From NCBI GenBank assembly GCA_900316585.1, contig ONDM01000005.1:124001-188000 (forward strand): a DNA stretch of 64,000 nucleotides. The letters are read 5' to 3'. Under the pieces are notes generated by a model. That model was not told where the DNA came from, made no database searches, and worked only from the letters and a program-made list of their open reading frames with translations. This document shows, piece by piece, positions 16,576 through 25,753 of this stretch. Both the position numbers and the translations under genes were made by a program. Numbering within the stretch: the stretch's first letter is position 1; each line of letters opens with the position of its first letter. Origin of the DNA: an uncultured Prevotellaceae bacterium (lineage in GTDB: Bacteria > Bacteroidota > Bacteroidia > Bacteroidales > Bacteroidaceae).

Positions 16576-17522
16576 TAGATGTTAGAAGTATTGGAGAAAA
16601 GTGCTTACGGGATGAGGCAGAGGCTATTCTTGGAATTATTGGCCAACTTGATGAGAACTTTGATAATGCGGTGAATTTGATCCTGAATTGTTCAGGAAAG
16701 GTTGTCGTTACAGGTGTGGGGAAGAGTGGGCATATAGCTAACAAGATTGCAGCTACATTATCAAGTACGGGAACACCTGCTTTTTTTATGAATCCTTTGG
16801 ATGCTTTCCATGGAGATTTGGGCATGGTGTCTGATGGCGATGTCGTGATTATGATAAGTTATTCAGGTCAAACAGATGAATTGCTTCGTCTTCTACCTTA
16901 TTTTCAGCATCGGAAACTTCCTATTATTGGCATTTCGGGAAATAGAGATTCATTGTTGGCAAAGAATAGCGTTTCACACATTTGTGTTTCTGTTGATCAT
17001 GAGGCATGTCCTTTGAATTTGGCTCCAACGAGCTCTACTACGGCTACTTTAGCTTTGGGTGATGCATTGGCATGTGCACTTATTGAGGTTCGACATTTCA
17101 AGGCAAATGATTTTGCGGAATTTCATCCAGGGGGCAGTCTGGGGCGTCGCTTATTAACTACTGCGGGAGATGTGATGCGGAGAGACAATCTGCCTGTCAT
17201 TCCACCTACTATGCATTTGGGAGAGGCAATCCTACATGTAAGTGATGGTAAATTGGGTCTTTGTGTCATTATGGATGGAGAGCGAATTTGTGGAATCATC
17301 ACAGATGGAGATATTCGTCGTGCAATGCAGAGTATACGTGAGCGTTTTTTTGAAACAGAAGTTCAGGAAGTTATGACAAAAAATCCTAAATGTGTATTTT
17401 CAAATATGAAAATTGCATTGATTCAGAAAATGATGCACAATTTTAAAATACATGCGGTATTAGTTGTAGACGGTCAGCAGAAGTTATTAGGAATTGTTGA
17501 TTCTTTCAGTTGTGAGGTATAA
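16572..17522 (+). CDS. kdsD: Arabinose-5-phosphate isomerase (KpsF/GutQ family)
   Basis: A 316-residue protein with an N-terminal SIS sugar-isomerase domain (GVGKSGHIANKIAATLSSTG, then SYSGQTDE) and two C-terminal CBS domains. It converts ribulose 5-phosphate to arabinose 5-phosphate, the substrate of KdsA, whose gene overlaps it by four bases. Length and domain order are those of KdsD. The operon position makes Kdo supply much likelier than a gut operon role. Confidence 0.94.
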   Translation: MIDVRSIGEKCLRDEAEAILGIIGQLDENFDNAVNLILNCSGKVVVTGVGKSGHIANKIAATLSSTGTPAFFMNPLDAFHGDLGMVSDGDVVIMISYSGQTDELLRLLPYFQHRKLPIIGISGNRDSLLAKNSVSHICVSVDHEACPLNLAPTSSTTATLALGDALACALIEVRHFKANDFAEFHPGGSLGRRLLTTAGDVMRRDNLPVIPPTMHLGEAILHVSDGKLGLCVIMDGERICGIITDGDIRRAMQSIRERFFETEVQEVMTKNPKCVFSNMKIALIQKMMHNFKIHAVLVVDGQQKLLGIVDSFSCEV

Positions 17523-17549
17523 GAGAACAATATATTAATTAATTATAAT

Positions 17550-19013
17550 ATGGAAAAAGAAGGTAACAAATCGTATTTGTTCAGTATTGTGCTTGTAGCT
17601 GTATTAGGAGGCCTGTTATTCGGTTATGATACAGCAGTTATTTCTGGGGCAGAAAAGGGATTGCAGGCTTTTTTTATGAAAATGGGCAATGTATATACAG
17701 ATACCTTGCATGGCTTTACTTGCTCTAGCGCTTTGATTGGTTGTATTATTGGTAGTGGTATTTCAGGTTGGTTATCTACCAATTTTGGGCGCAAGAAATC
17801 TTTGATTATAGCTGGTTGCTTGTTCTTTATTTCTGCTTTGGGAAGCATGCGTCCAGAGTCATTCATCTTTACTAAGGGTGAAGCGAGTATGAGCCTGTTG
17901 ATTGTGTTCAACATCTATAGAGTTATTGGTGGAGTCGGAGTAGGTCTGGCATCTGCTATTTGCCCAATGTATATTGGTGAAATTGCTCCAAGTAACATTC
18001 GCGGTATGCTAGTGTCTTGGAATCAGTTTGCTATTATATTTGGCCAATTGGTTGTTTATTTTGTGAATTTCTTGATTTTAGGTGATCATACTAATCCCGT
18101 CATTGAAAGCATTGGATATGGTATCAATCAGGTAGCTCCTGGGAGTGACCCATGGACTATTGAAACAGGTTGGCGTTATATGTTTGGAAGTGAAGCTCTT
18201 CCTGCAGGTCTGTTTACTCTATTAATATGTTTTGTTCCGGAGACACCTCGTTATTTGGCAATGATTGGTCAAGACCAAAAAGCTGAAACAGTTTTGGCGA
18301 GAATCAATGGTTCGGCAAAAGCTAAGGAAATTCTTTCTGAGATTAAGAATACTGTTGCAGAGAAGAAGGAAAAACTGCTTACATATGGTTGGATGTGTAT
18401 TTTTGTTGGTATCATGCTTTCTGTATTCCAGCAAGCTGTTGGTATTAATGCAGTTCTGTATTATGCTCCACGTATCTATGCAGATATGGGTATGGAAGAT
18501 CCCATGATGGTTACGGTATTTAATGGTATAGTTAATATATCATTTACTTTGGTTGCTGTTTTCACTGTTGAAAAGCTGGGACGAAAGCCGTTATTAATAA
18601 CAGGCTCTTTGGGGATGGCTCTAGGTGCATTTGGAGTGGCAGTTACTTTTGGAAATCCTTCTTTGGAGTTACTGTGTATGGCGAGTATCATGGTTTATTC
18701 TGCTAGTTTTATGTTTTCATGGGGACCAATCTGTTGGGTTTTAATAGCAGAGGTTTTCCCTAATACTATACGTGGTGCCGCTGTTGCAATAGCCGTAGCC
18801 TTTCAATGGATTTTCAACTGGATAGTTTCTACTTCATTCGTTCCACTGTTTAATATAGAACTTACTCCAGGTGACGGCTTTGGGCATTGGTTTACTTACG
18901 GATTGTACGGAGTGATATGTGTGATAGCGGCTGTCTTTGTATGGAAGATGGTTCCTGAAACAAAAGGAAAGACTTTGGAAGATATGACTAAACTTTGGAA
19001 AGAGCATAAATGA
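17550..19013 (+). CDS. Sugar porter family MFS transporter (XylE-like)
   Basis: A 487-residue, 12-helix transporter with sugar porter signatures: GYDTAVISGAE in helix 1, GRKKSL in loop 2-3, PSNIRG after helix 4, QQAVGINA in helix 7, GRKPLL in loop 8-9 and PETKGKTLE near the C-terminus. It is probably a proton symporter of a pentose or hexose; xylose is suggested by overall resemblance only. It starts 27 bases after kdsD with no separate promoter seen and is closed by a strong terminator. Confidence 0.92.
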   Translation: MEKEGNKSYLFSIVLVAVLGGLLFGYDTAVISGAEKGLQAFFMKMGNVYTDTLHGFTCSSALIGCIIGSGISGWLSTNFGRKKSLIIAGCLFFISALGSMRPESFIFTKGEASMSLLIVFNIYRVIGGVGVGLASAICPMYIGEIAPSNIRGMLVSWNQFAIIFGQLVVYFVNFLILGDHTNPVIESIGYGINQVAPGSDPWTIETGWRYMFGSEALPAGLFTLLICFVPETPRYLAMIGQDQKAETVLARINGSAKAKEILSEIKNTVAEKKEKLLTYGWMCIFVGIMLSVFQQAVGINAVLYYAPRIYADMGMEDPMMVTVFNGIVNISFTLVAVFTVEKLGRKPLLITGSLGMALGAFGVAVTFGNPSLELLCMASIMVYSASFMFSWGPICWVLIAEVFPNTIRGAAVAIAVAFQWIFNWIVSTSFVPLFNIELTPGDGFGHWFTYGLYGVICVIAAVFVWKMVPETKGKTLEDMTKLWKEHK

Positions 19014-19021
19014 GATAAATA

Positions 19022-19059
19022 GAACATAAAAGGGGGCAATTAAGCCCCCTTTTATGTTC
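19022..19059 (+). terminator. Terminator of the kdsA-kdsD-transporter operon
   Basis: A perfect 16-bp stem (19022-19037 with 19044-19059) containing AGGGGGC/GCCCCCT and a six-base loop. Confidence 0.9.
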
Positions 19060-19065
19060 CCAAAT

Positions 19066-19096
19066 TTTGCAATCTCAATAGATTGCAGTAACTTTG
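19066..19096 (+). promoter_or_regulatory. Promoter of the phospholipase D-like gene
   Basis: TTTG (19066-19069), 19 bases, TAACTTTG (19089-19096). It places the transcription start near 19103 and so favours the ATG at 19115 over that at 19094. Confidence 0.8.
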
Positions 19097-19114
19097 CATA
19101 ACTTTTTTGGGAGA

Positions 19115-20551
19115 ATGAAGCATCTATATGGATTCTTTTTGGCTTTGGTTTCATCCTTTATGTCTGTTATTTGCTTAGCACAGGAGGAACGTCTGCCCAG
19201 TGATACTATCGTTTATTACTGGGTTGATAACCAAGGCATTGATATTCATAAGAACAATCAAGTTAAATTATTGAAGAGTGGTGAGGAAAAGTTTACAGAC
19301 ATGTTTGAAACTATCCGTAATGCCCAAAAATCTGTTCATTTAGAGTATTTTAATTTCCGTAATGATTCTATAGCCAATGCGTTGTTTAATTTGCTCTCTG
19401 TAAAGGTAAAACAAGGAGTGCGTGTTCGTGCTCTTTATGATGCCTTTGGAAATATGAGCAATAATCGTCCTTTGAAGAATCGTCATGTAAAAGCAATTCG
19501 GAATCTAGGAATAGAAATCTTCAAATGGGATCCTGTTGTTTTCCCATGGGTCAATCATATTTTTCCACGAGATCACAGAAAAATTGTTATAGTCGATGAT
19601 AAAATCGCTTATACAGGTGGAATGAATGTTGCTGATTATTATTTGGTAGGTTTACCTGAAATTGGGCAATGGCGTGACATGCATGTTCGTATTGAAGGTA
19701 GTGCTGTAAAAGATCTGCAGGGTGCTTTTTTAGATGCTTGGGAAAGGGAAACGAAACAGGATTTGCGAAATTATGAGTACAAACAACCAGCTAAGATTAA
19801 GCCTATTAATGCTCAAGATTCTTTGATTCTTCATTTGAAAGGAACTCCGAATGAATGGAATAACGCTGTTCATCTAATGGATTTGAAACTTCGGAAGGAT
19901 GCTAGGGAGTCAGGTGAATACAAAGCTGGGCCTGTTAATTATGCTATAGACGATGATGGTAATATTAAATCTTTGCATCCTCTTTTGGAATCCAAGGTGC
20001 ATAATGTATCTGTTGCAGTTTTGGACCGAGTCCCAAAGAAGACTCCCAAGATAATGCGCGAACTCTATTCTGTGTCCTTGGATGCTGCCAATGAAAAGGT
20101 TCTTTTGATTAATCCTTATTTTGCACCCACTCACAAGGTAAAAAAAGCATTGAAGCGGGCAATCGACCGTGGTGTTGATGTGCAAATAATGATTCCTAGT
20201 AAGAGCGATATTTCTTTTACACCTGATGCTGCATATAATGAAGCGAACAAGCTTCGTAAGCGTGGCGCTACTGTTTATCTTTATGATGGTGGTTTCCATC
20301 ATTCCAAGATCATGATGGTGGATGATAAATTCTGTACAGTTGGTTCTACAAACTTGGATAGCCGTTCACTTCGTTATGACTATGAATTGAATGTTGTGAT
20401 TTTTGATAAGTCTACTACAGGTGAATTAGTGACAATGTTTGAGAACGACGCAAAAGACAGTCGTGTCCTTACTGATGATGTTTGGAAACAACGTTCTTGG
20501 TGGCGAAAGTTTGTAGGTAAGATTGCTTCTATGCTTTCTTTTTGTCTCTAA
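19115..20551 (+). CDS. Secreted phospholipase D-like protein (cardiolipin synthase family)
   Basis: A 478-residue protein with a signal peptide ending CLAQ and two HKD catalytic motifs, HRKIVIVDDK at about 154-163 and HHSKIMMVDDK at about 391-401, each followed by a GG/GSTN segment. The domain order is that of bacterial cardiolipin synthases, but those usually start with two membrane helices. Here a cleavable signal replaces them, so a periplasmic phosphatidyltransferase or phospholipase is likely. The region at 230-310 between the halves is longer and polar. The 3' end overlaps the convergent TPR gene by four bases. Confidence 0.88.
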   Translation: MKHLYGFFLALVSSFMSVICLAQEERLPSDTIVYYWVDNQGIDIHKNNQVKLLKSGEEKFTDMFETIRNAQKSVHLEYFNFRNDSIANALFNLLSVKVKQGVRVRALYDAFGNMSNNRPLKNRHVKAIRNLGIEIFKWDPVVFPWVNHIFPRDHRKIVIVDDKIAYTGGMNVADYYLVGLPEIGQWRDMHVRIEGSAVKDLQGAFLDAWERETKQDLRNYEYKQPAKIKPINAQDSLILHLKGTPNEWNNAVHLMDLKLRKDARESGEYKAGPVNYAIDDDGNIKSLHPLLESKVHNVSVAVLDRVPKKTPKIMRELYSVSLDAANEKVLLINPYFAPTHKVKKALKRAIDRGVDVQIMIPSKSDISFTPDAAYNEANKLRKRGATVYLYDGGFHHSKIMMVDDKFCTVGSTNLDSRSLRYDYELNVVIFDKSTTGELVTMFENDAKDSRVLTDDVWKQRSWWRKFVGKIASMLSFCL

Positions 20552-22620
20552 TTATCACAAATTTCCAAAATAAGACGTAGCTCAAAACGTTTTAGTCCGT
20601 ATTTCTTCATATATTTAAGATCACTCTCCATATCATCTTCAGCTTTTGTCCTATCAGGGCTTTTGGTTAAGAAATATTTGTAGAAATCAATAGCATTCTT
20701 ATAGTCTCGCATGGCCCAGCATATATGCCCTCCATTTAGCATGTCGGAAAGTGTCTTGTTCTTTATCTTCTCATGAGCAGCCCATGCTTCTTCTAGCTTA
20801 CCTTCTAATAGATAGCACCAAGCAAGAGAACCTTGAGCAAAATCTGATTCTTTTTCATCCAGATATGCTATTTTGTATAGAAGTGGAATTGCCTCTTTCG
20901 TGTTATCATTCTTAATCAAGCTGCTTGCATAAAGTTTGCAAATTGCTTTGTCTTCTGGCTTATTCTCATATAAGTTCCGATAAATTTCTGCAGCTTCTTT
21001 GAAATTATGTGTTTGCTTATAGCATTGGGCCAGCAAGAAAAGAGTTCCATCTTCTTGCTTTAGGGAATAAGCTTGTTGATAGTATTCTATAGCATGTGCA
21101 TAATCATTATTCAAGCGATAAGAATCTGCAATTAATTTATTTGCTTGTAATGAGTATTTTTCATCATTTAAGAACCTCTTAGCAACAAAGATACAATCCA
21201 TGTAGACTTTATTGCTGAAAAGAATACGTGCCAAGAGAAACAGATATTCCTTATATAAAAGTTTTAGCAGGAAGGTATGTTTCGCTGGACTGAAATTCTG
21301 TTTTAGAAGGTTGATGAATTCCAAACGATAGGGGTAGAGGTTATAGAATCGGAATAAGTCGTGTATATAGTTCCTACTGTATATTTCAGGTGTGATTGTA
21401 AAGTCTAGACTCTCCATATCTTCAGGGCTAAGACCTTGTATATTTAATGGAATGTTAATTCCTTTAGTCTTAAAGAATAAAGACCATTTGTCATTGTCAC
21501 ATAGACTTGGGTTTTTTAACAGGACTTTTAGATTCTCCATCTTTTTTTCACGCATGGAAAGTTCTGTCTCAGAATGGCATTCACTAAATGGACGGAACCA
21601 ATTTGCAGTCTGCTTGAAGAAAGGGTAGTTTTTGTCTTGGAAAAAGGAACTGAATTGGATGTCAGCTCCAGAATTGACAAGTTTCTCTATCTTCTTCATT
21701 GAAGATTTGAGAATCTTTTCCATGTCATCTTTGTTTCCAGTAAACAAATCCTCGTTGTTTAGCAAAGGAAGAATCTCATTTTGGACTTTATTGATCAACT
21801 CTTTGCTTTCTAAAGAAAGATAGAAATCGTTCAGAGCGTTACAAATAAGTTGTTGGTTATTGTCAGTCTGAAAATTCTGCATAATCAGCTTTTGGCAATT
21901 TTCACTAAGCAGATATTCTTTTTCATACAGCATTAGGCATAGTAACCAACCAATGACTGACCTTACTTTTATCTCCATCTCTGCCTTGTCTGAAATGCTT
22001 AGTTCCAGCAAAACAGATAAGATGTTGGAATCAGGGCAGAAACTTTGTTGCAAAGTCAAGGCTGAAATACATAAAAGCTTGTCATCCTTGGCAATTAGGT
22101 CAGAATTCAACATGGCACGAAGTTCTAGGATATCCATGTCAGAGAATGAACCGGATGTCCATATTTGGTTAAATAGGTCATTTAGGCTTCTTTCATGGTT
22201 TTCTAATTCTTTCTTGAATGCCTCTTTGTCTTGCTTGTACATCATTTCGGAGACTTGGGCTTGTTCCAATTGCGTCATCCAATCTTGATAGCTTTGTCTC
22301 CTTACGGCTTGCCATGTCTTACGGTATAAAGTGCTCTGTGATTCTATCAAAAAATGTCTTTTCATCTGTTGCAACAATTTGTAGGTACGTTGCAACAGTA
22401 TTTGAAACTGGGATTGTCGGGATTCATCCTTCAATCCCAACTCCATATATTTTAATAATCCTTCGTAGGCTTGACGGATATGGATGACTTCATCCAGAAA
22501 GGGCCATGTAGGATTTGTATAAAGTAAGTTTTCTTGGAGTTTTAGTGCTTGGTTTAAGCGCTGTTCCCCAAGAGCAGAATAAATGTCACTATAGTAATTT
22601 TTGAAAGTAGCTAAATCCAT
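20548..22620 (-). CDS. Large tetratricopeptide repeat protein of unknown function
   Basis: A 690-residue soluble protein without signal peptide or membrane helix. The first 450 residues are helical with no family I recognise. The C-terminal part (about 470-680) carries at least four TPR units, for instance ADSYRLNNDYAHAIEYYQQA and CYKQTHNFKEAAEIYRNLYE. It starts 3 bases after the solute-binding lipoprotein gene, so the two form an operon. A scaffold role is inferred from the repeats only. Confidence 0.82.
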   Translation of the reverse strand: MDLATFKNYYSDIYSALGEQRLNQALKLQENLLYTNPTWPFLDEVIHIRQAYEGLLKYMELGLKDESRQSQFQILLQRTYKLLQQMKRHFLIESQSTLYRKTWQAVRRQSYQDWMTQLEQAQVSEMMYKQDKEAFKKELENHERSLNDLFNQIWTSGSFSDMDILELRAMLNSDLIAKDDKLLCISALTLQQSFCPDSNILSVLLELSISDKAEMEIKVRSVIGWLLCLMLYEKEYLLSENCQKLIMQNFQTDNNQQLICNALNDFYLSLESKELINKVQNEILPLLNNEDLFTGNKDDMEKILKSSMKKIEKLVNSGADIQFSSFFQDKNYPFFKQTANWFRPFSECHSETELSMREKKMENLKVLLKNPSLCDNDKWSLFFKTKGINIPLNIQGLSPEDMESLDFTITPEIYSRNYIHDLFRFYNLYPYRLEFINLLKQNFSPAKHTFLLKLLYKEYLFLLARILFSNKVYMDCIFVAKRFLNDEKYSLQANKLIADSYRLNNDYAHAIEYYQQAYSLKQEDGTLFLLAQCYKQTHNFKEAAEIYRNLYENKPEDKAICKLYASSLIKNDNTKEAIPLLYKIAYLDEKESDFAQGSLAWCYLLEGKLEEAWAAHEKIKNKTLSDMLNGGHICWAMRDYKNAIDFYKYFLTKSPDRTKAEDDMESDLKYMKKYGLKRFELRLILEICDN

Positions 22621-22623
22621 AAA

Positions 22624-23568
22624 TTATTTGTTTATGTAACGCTCTTCCAGAATATGGTCTATCCTTAATTGTCCTGGAACCAAATCACGACTTTTTAGCC
22701 ATTTGATAGAAGTTTCAATATCTTTTTCCCTAGGGAGTGTTAATGGCTCATAACTAGGAAAATCCAAAGTGTCGGCTATTTCAGATGTTATGTCATAATA
22801 ATTGGCTAGATTAACCTTGTTCTTTTGAAGGTATTTCACAGCTTCATTGTAAGCATGTGCCACTACATTCATCTGATCCAAGAACTCCGAGGACGCCTGT
22901 TTGTTTACCAATATACATCCTAATTCAGTGTCAATGTCTTTATTGGATGCTATGCTATGGTCTCCATTTAGCAGACATTCAGTGGCAAATGGCTCTGGAA
23001 GCATTGCTGCATCCAATTCTTCGAAAAACATCATCTGCTTACGAAGTGGAAGAGAGTTTATCTGAGGGCGATTTACAACATCTGTGCCAATTTGCTCATG
23101 TTCCAATAATTTGTCAAGCAGGCAATCTGAAATCTCATTACGTGCAATAGCTATAAGTCTTTCTTTTAAATCCTTTACTTTTCTGATACGTTGGTTTTTT
23201 GCCGTTATTAGTTGATATCCCCCTTGTGTTCTGCTGATGATTTTAATACTGGGATTGGTCTCATTTAGTAAGATTGCCCGACACAGGTCACTAGTTATGC
23301 ATTGTACGCGATTGTTAAGGATAGCAGTGTCCAAGTCCATTCCGGCATCAAAACGGAGCAGTTTGATTTTGGAATCTTTGAAGTACCCCAGTTTCTCGGC
23401 AGCAAGAAACGGAAGAGACTCAAGAGTTGGGAGATAGCCTATTTTCAGTGTAATGGAATTCTCTCGTAGCGAGTCGGCTAAATGTGATTCCGGATTAGTC
23501 TGATTAGGTTTACATCCTATGACTACTCCCAAAATAATCAAAATAAAGAAAGGGATTATTCGTTTCAT
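22624..23568 (-). CDS. ABC transporter substrate-binding lipoprotein (NMT1/SsuA-like)
   Basis: A 314-residue protein with signal peptide and lipobox ending VIGC near residue 19. The binding fold resembles the NMT1/THI5/SsuA group (LKIGYLPTLESLPFLAAEKLGYF, LNNRVQCITSDLCRAILL). Such proteins bind thiamine precursors, sulfonates or similar small molecules. No permease or ATPase gene is adjacent; the partner is a TPR protein. The ligand is unknown. The gene follows pgk on the same strand, after a terminator. Confidence 0.82.
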   Translation of the reverse strand: MKRIIPFFILIILGVVIGCKPNQTNPESHLADSLRENSITLKIGYLPTLESLPFLAAEKLGYFKDSKIKLLRFDAGMDLDTAILNNRVQCITSDLCRAILLNETNPSIKIISRTQGGYQLITAKNQRIRKVKDLKERLIAIARNEISDCLLDKLLEHEQIGTDVVNRPQINSLPLRKQMMFFEELDAAMLPEPFATECLLNGDHSIASNKDIDTELGCILVNKQASSEFLDQMNVVAHAYNEAVKYLQKNKVNLANYYDITSEIADTLDFPSYEPLTLPREKDIETSIKWLKSRDLVPGQLRIDHILEERYINK

Positions 23569-23605
23569 GTCAGCAAAAATACAATATCCCTAGTTAAAGA
23601 CAAAA

Positions 23606-23640
23606 AAAAAGAGGGGAAATATGAAATAGCCCCTCTTTTT
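23606..23640 (-). terminator. Terminator of pgk
   Basis: Stem AAAAAGAGGGG/CCCCTCTTTTT with a 13-base loop, directly downstream of the pgk stop on the minus strand. Confidence 0.88.
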
Positions 23641-23660
23641 TAAAAGTATTCTAATGAAGA

Positions 23661-24911
23661 TTATCCCTTGATTGCAGCTACACCTGGAAGAACCTTGCCT
23701 TCAATTGCCTCAAGCAGGGCACCACCACCAGTAGAGATATAGGAAACTTTGTCTGCAAGACCGAACTTGTTAACACAAGCTACAGAGTCACCACCACCAA
23801 TGAGTGAAAATGCACCTTCTGCAGTTGCCTCTGCAATAGCATTGCCGATAGCACGTGAGCCATCACAGAAATTGTCAAATTCAAATACGCCTGCAGGACC
23901 GTTCCAAAGGATAGTTTTACAACCCTTGATAGCTTCTGCAAACTTCTTCTGAGCTTCTGGACCAGCATCCAAACCTTGCCATCCTTCTGGAATATTGTCA
24001 GATGGAGCAACCTTCTGAACGGCATCGTTAGCGAACTTATCTGCAATGATAGCATCTGGAGCCATAACCAACTCAACGCCATTCTTCTTTGCCAGTTCCT
24101 CAACTCCTAAAGCAACATCTAACTTATCCAACTCTACGATTGAATCACCTATCTTACCACCATGTGCCTTAGCAAATGTATAGGTCATACCACCACAAAG
24201 AATCAGTTTGTCTACCTTGCCTAATAGGTTCTCAATAATACCAATCTTTGAAGAAACCTTGGAACCACCCATGATAGCAATGAATGGACGCTTAATGTCA
24301 CTAAGGATGTTATCTACAGCCTTAACTTCCTTTTCCATGAGGTAGCCTAACATCTTATTGTCTGCATCGAAATAGTCAGCAATAACAGCAGTAGAAGCAT
24401 GTTTACGATGTGCAGTACCGAATGCATCCATAACATAGCAGTCTGCATAAGAAGCCAATGTCTTAGCGAATTCCTTCTGACGAGCCTTCATTTCTTTCTT
24501 AGCAGCATCATATGCAGGATCTTCCTTGTCGATACCTACTGGCTTGCCTTCTTCTTCTGGATAGAAACGCAAGTTCTCAAGCAACAAAACCTCGCCTGGT
24601 TTCAGTGCAGCTGCAGCATCGGCAGCTTTAGCGCAATCAGGAGCGAATTTAACTTCTTTTACTCCCAGAGCTGCAGCTACAGCGTCCTTAATCTGACCCA
24701 GAGAGAACTTTGCATTAACCTTGCCTTTTGGCTTACCCATGTGTGACATGATAATCAGAGCACCACCGTCAGCCAAAACCTTCTTCAAGGTAGGAAGAGC
24801 ACCGCGGATACGGGTATCGTCTGTAATCTTACCGTTCTCATCCAATGGCACATTGAAGTCTACACGTACGATAGCCTTCTTGCCAGCAAATTTGTAATCG
24901 TCAATTGTCAT
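23661..24911 (-). CDS. pgk: Phosphoglycerate kinase
   Basis: A 416-residue glycolytic enzyme (1,3-bisphosphoglycerate plus ADP to 3-phosphoglycerate plus ATP). The N-domain has [12 protein letters not shown] and [13 protein letters not shown]. The hinge and C-domain hold [10 protein letters not shown] and the nucleotide-binding GGGDSVA. Length fits the family (about 390-420). Codon use is visibly biased (GCT/GCA, AAG), as expected for a highly expressed gene. It is monocistronic, with a -7 box at 24964-24971 and its own terminator. Confidence 0.97.
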   Translation of the reverse strand: MTIDDYKFAGKKAIVRVDFNVPLDENGKITDDTRIRGALPTLKKVLADGGALIIMSHMGKPKGKVNAKFSLGQIKDAVAAALGVKEVKFAPDCAKAADAAAALKPGEVLLLENLRFYPEEEGKPVGIDKEDPAYDAAKKEMKARQKEFAKTLASYADCYVMDAFGTAHRKHASTAVIADYFDADNKMLGYLMEKEVKAVDNILSDIKRPFIAIMGGSKVSSKIGIIENLLGKVDKLILCGGMTYTFAKAHGGKIGDSIVELDKLDVALGVEELAKKNGVELVMAPDAIIADKFANDAVQKVAPSDNIPEGWQGLDAGPEAQKKFAEAIKGCKTILWNGPAGVFEFDNFCDGSRAIGNAIAEATAEGAFSLIGGGDSVACVNKFGLADKVSYISTGGGALLEAIEGKVLPGVAAIKG

Positions 24912-24963
24912 CTTGTTTATTATTAAATGAGTTAATAAATTGTCGCATAATCTTTAATCTCCG

Positions 24964-24971
24964 CAAAGTTA
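24964..24971 (-). promoter_or_regulatory. -7 promoter box of pgk
   Basis: Minus strand TAACTTTG, about 53 bases upstream of the pgk ATG. No exact TTTG -33 box is present at 19-21 bases. Confidence 0.6.
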
Positions 24972-25015
24972 GTAATTTGTTCTACGAAAAAAGAATTTTT
25001 TCTTTAAAAAATTAG

Positions 25016-25702
25016 CTATTTCTTTTGCTTTACAGCGTTTTGTGAACTCTGCTTTGCAAAAAGAGATTGCTTGGGAAAATCCTTGCAGAGGTCTGACAAG
25101 AAACAGTCTAGACACTTCGGGTTTCTTGCTGTACAGACATACCTTCCATGAAGGATAAGCCAATGATGGGCTTTGGGTATTTTTTCTTCAGGGATGTATT
25201 TAACCAGTTCTTTTTCCACACTTAACGGAGTGGTGCATCGTTGAGGTGCTAAGCCGATACGATGACTTACTCGGAAGACATGGGTGTCTACAGCCATAGC
25301 CGATTTGTTGAATACAACCGATTCTATCACATTGGCAGTTTTCCTGCCTACACCTGGAAGTGACATCAGGTCATCTCTATTGTCTGGAACTTCTCCGTCG
25401 AAGTCCTTTAAAAGCTTTTTTGCCATACCTACCAAATGTTTGGCTTTGTTGTTAGGGTAGGAAATGCTCTTGATATACTCATAGATAATCTCTGGAGTAG
25501 CCATTGACATTGCTTCTGCATTAGGATAATCATGAAGCAAGGCCGGTGTAGTCATATTGACTCGTTTGTCAGTGCACTGAGCAGAAAGAATGACAGCTAC
25601 TAACAGTTCAAACGCATTATTATATTGAAGCTCCGTTTCAGCTATCGGCATATGCTCTTCAAAACGAGCGATGACTTGATTATAGAATTCTCTTTTTCCC
25701 AT
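25016..25702 (-). CDS. nth: Endonuclease III
   Basis: A 228-residue base-excision DNA glycosylase/AP lyase. The helix-hairpin-helix LPGVGRKTANV is followed by VDTHVFRVSHR with the catalytic aspartate, and the C-terminal cluster CTARNPKCLDCFLSDLC carries four iron-sulfur cysteines in C-x6-C-x2-C-x5-C spacing. A start at 25726 is possible, but it would put the codon inside the pheS terminator hairpin. The ATG at 25702 gives the family's usual N-terminus. About ten basic residues follow the cluster. Confidence 0.94.
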   Translation of the reverse strand: MGKREFYNQVIARFEEHMPIAETELQYNNAFELLVAVILSAQCTDKRVNMTTPALLHDYPNAEAMSMATPEIIYEYIKSISYPNNKAKHLVGMAKKLLKDFDGEVPDNRDDLMSLPGVGRKTANVIESVVFNKSAMAVDTHVFRVSHRIGLAPQRCTTPLSVEKELVKYIPEEKIPKAHHWLILHGRYVCTARNPKCLDCFLSDLCKDFPKQSLFAKQSSQNAVKQKK

Positions 25703-25711
25703 ATCGTTACA

Positions 25712-25744
25712 AATAACGGAGGTCAAAGGTTGGCCTCCGTTATT
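25712..25744 (-). terminator. Terminator of pheS, immediately before nth
   Basis: Perfect 11-bp stem AATAACGGAGG/CCTCCGTTATT with an 11-base loop, ending 10 bases before the chosen nth start. The U-run is weak (TTATTTG), so read-through into nth is plausible. Confidence 0.75.
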
Positions 25745-25753
25745 ATTTAATTA

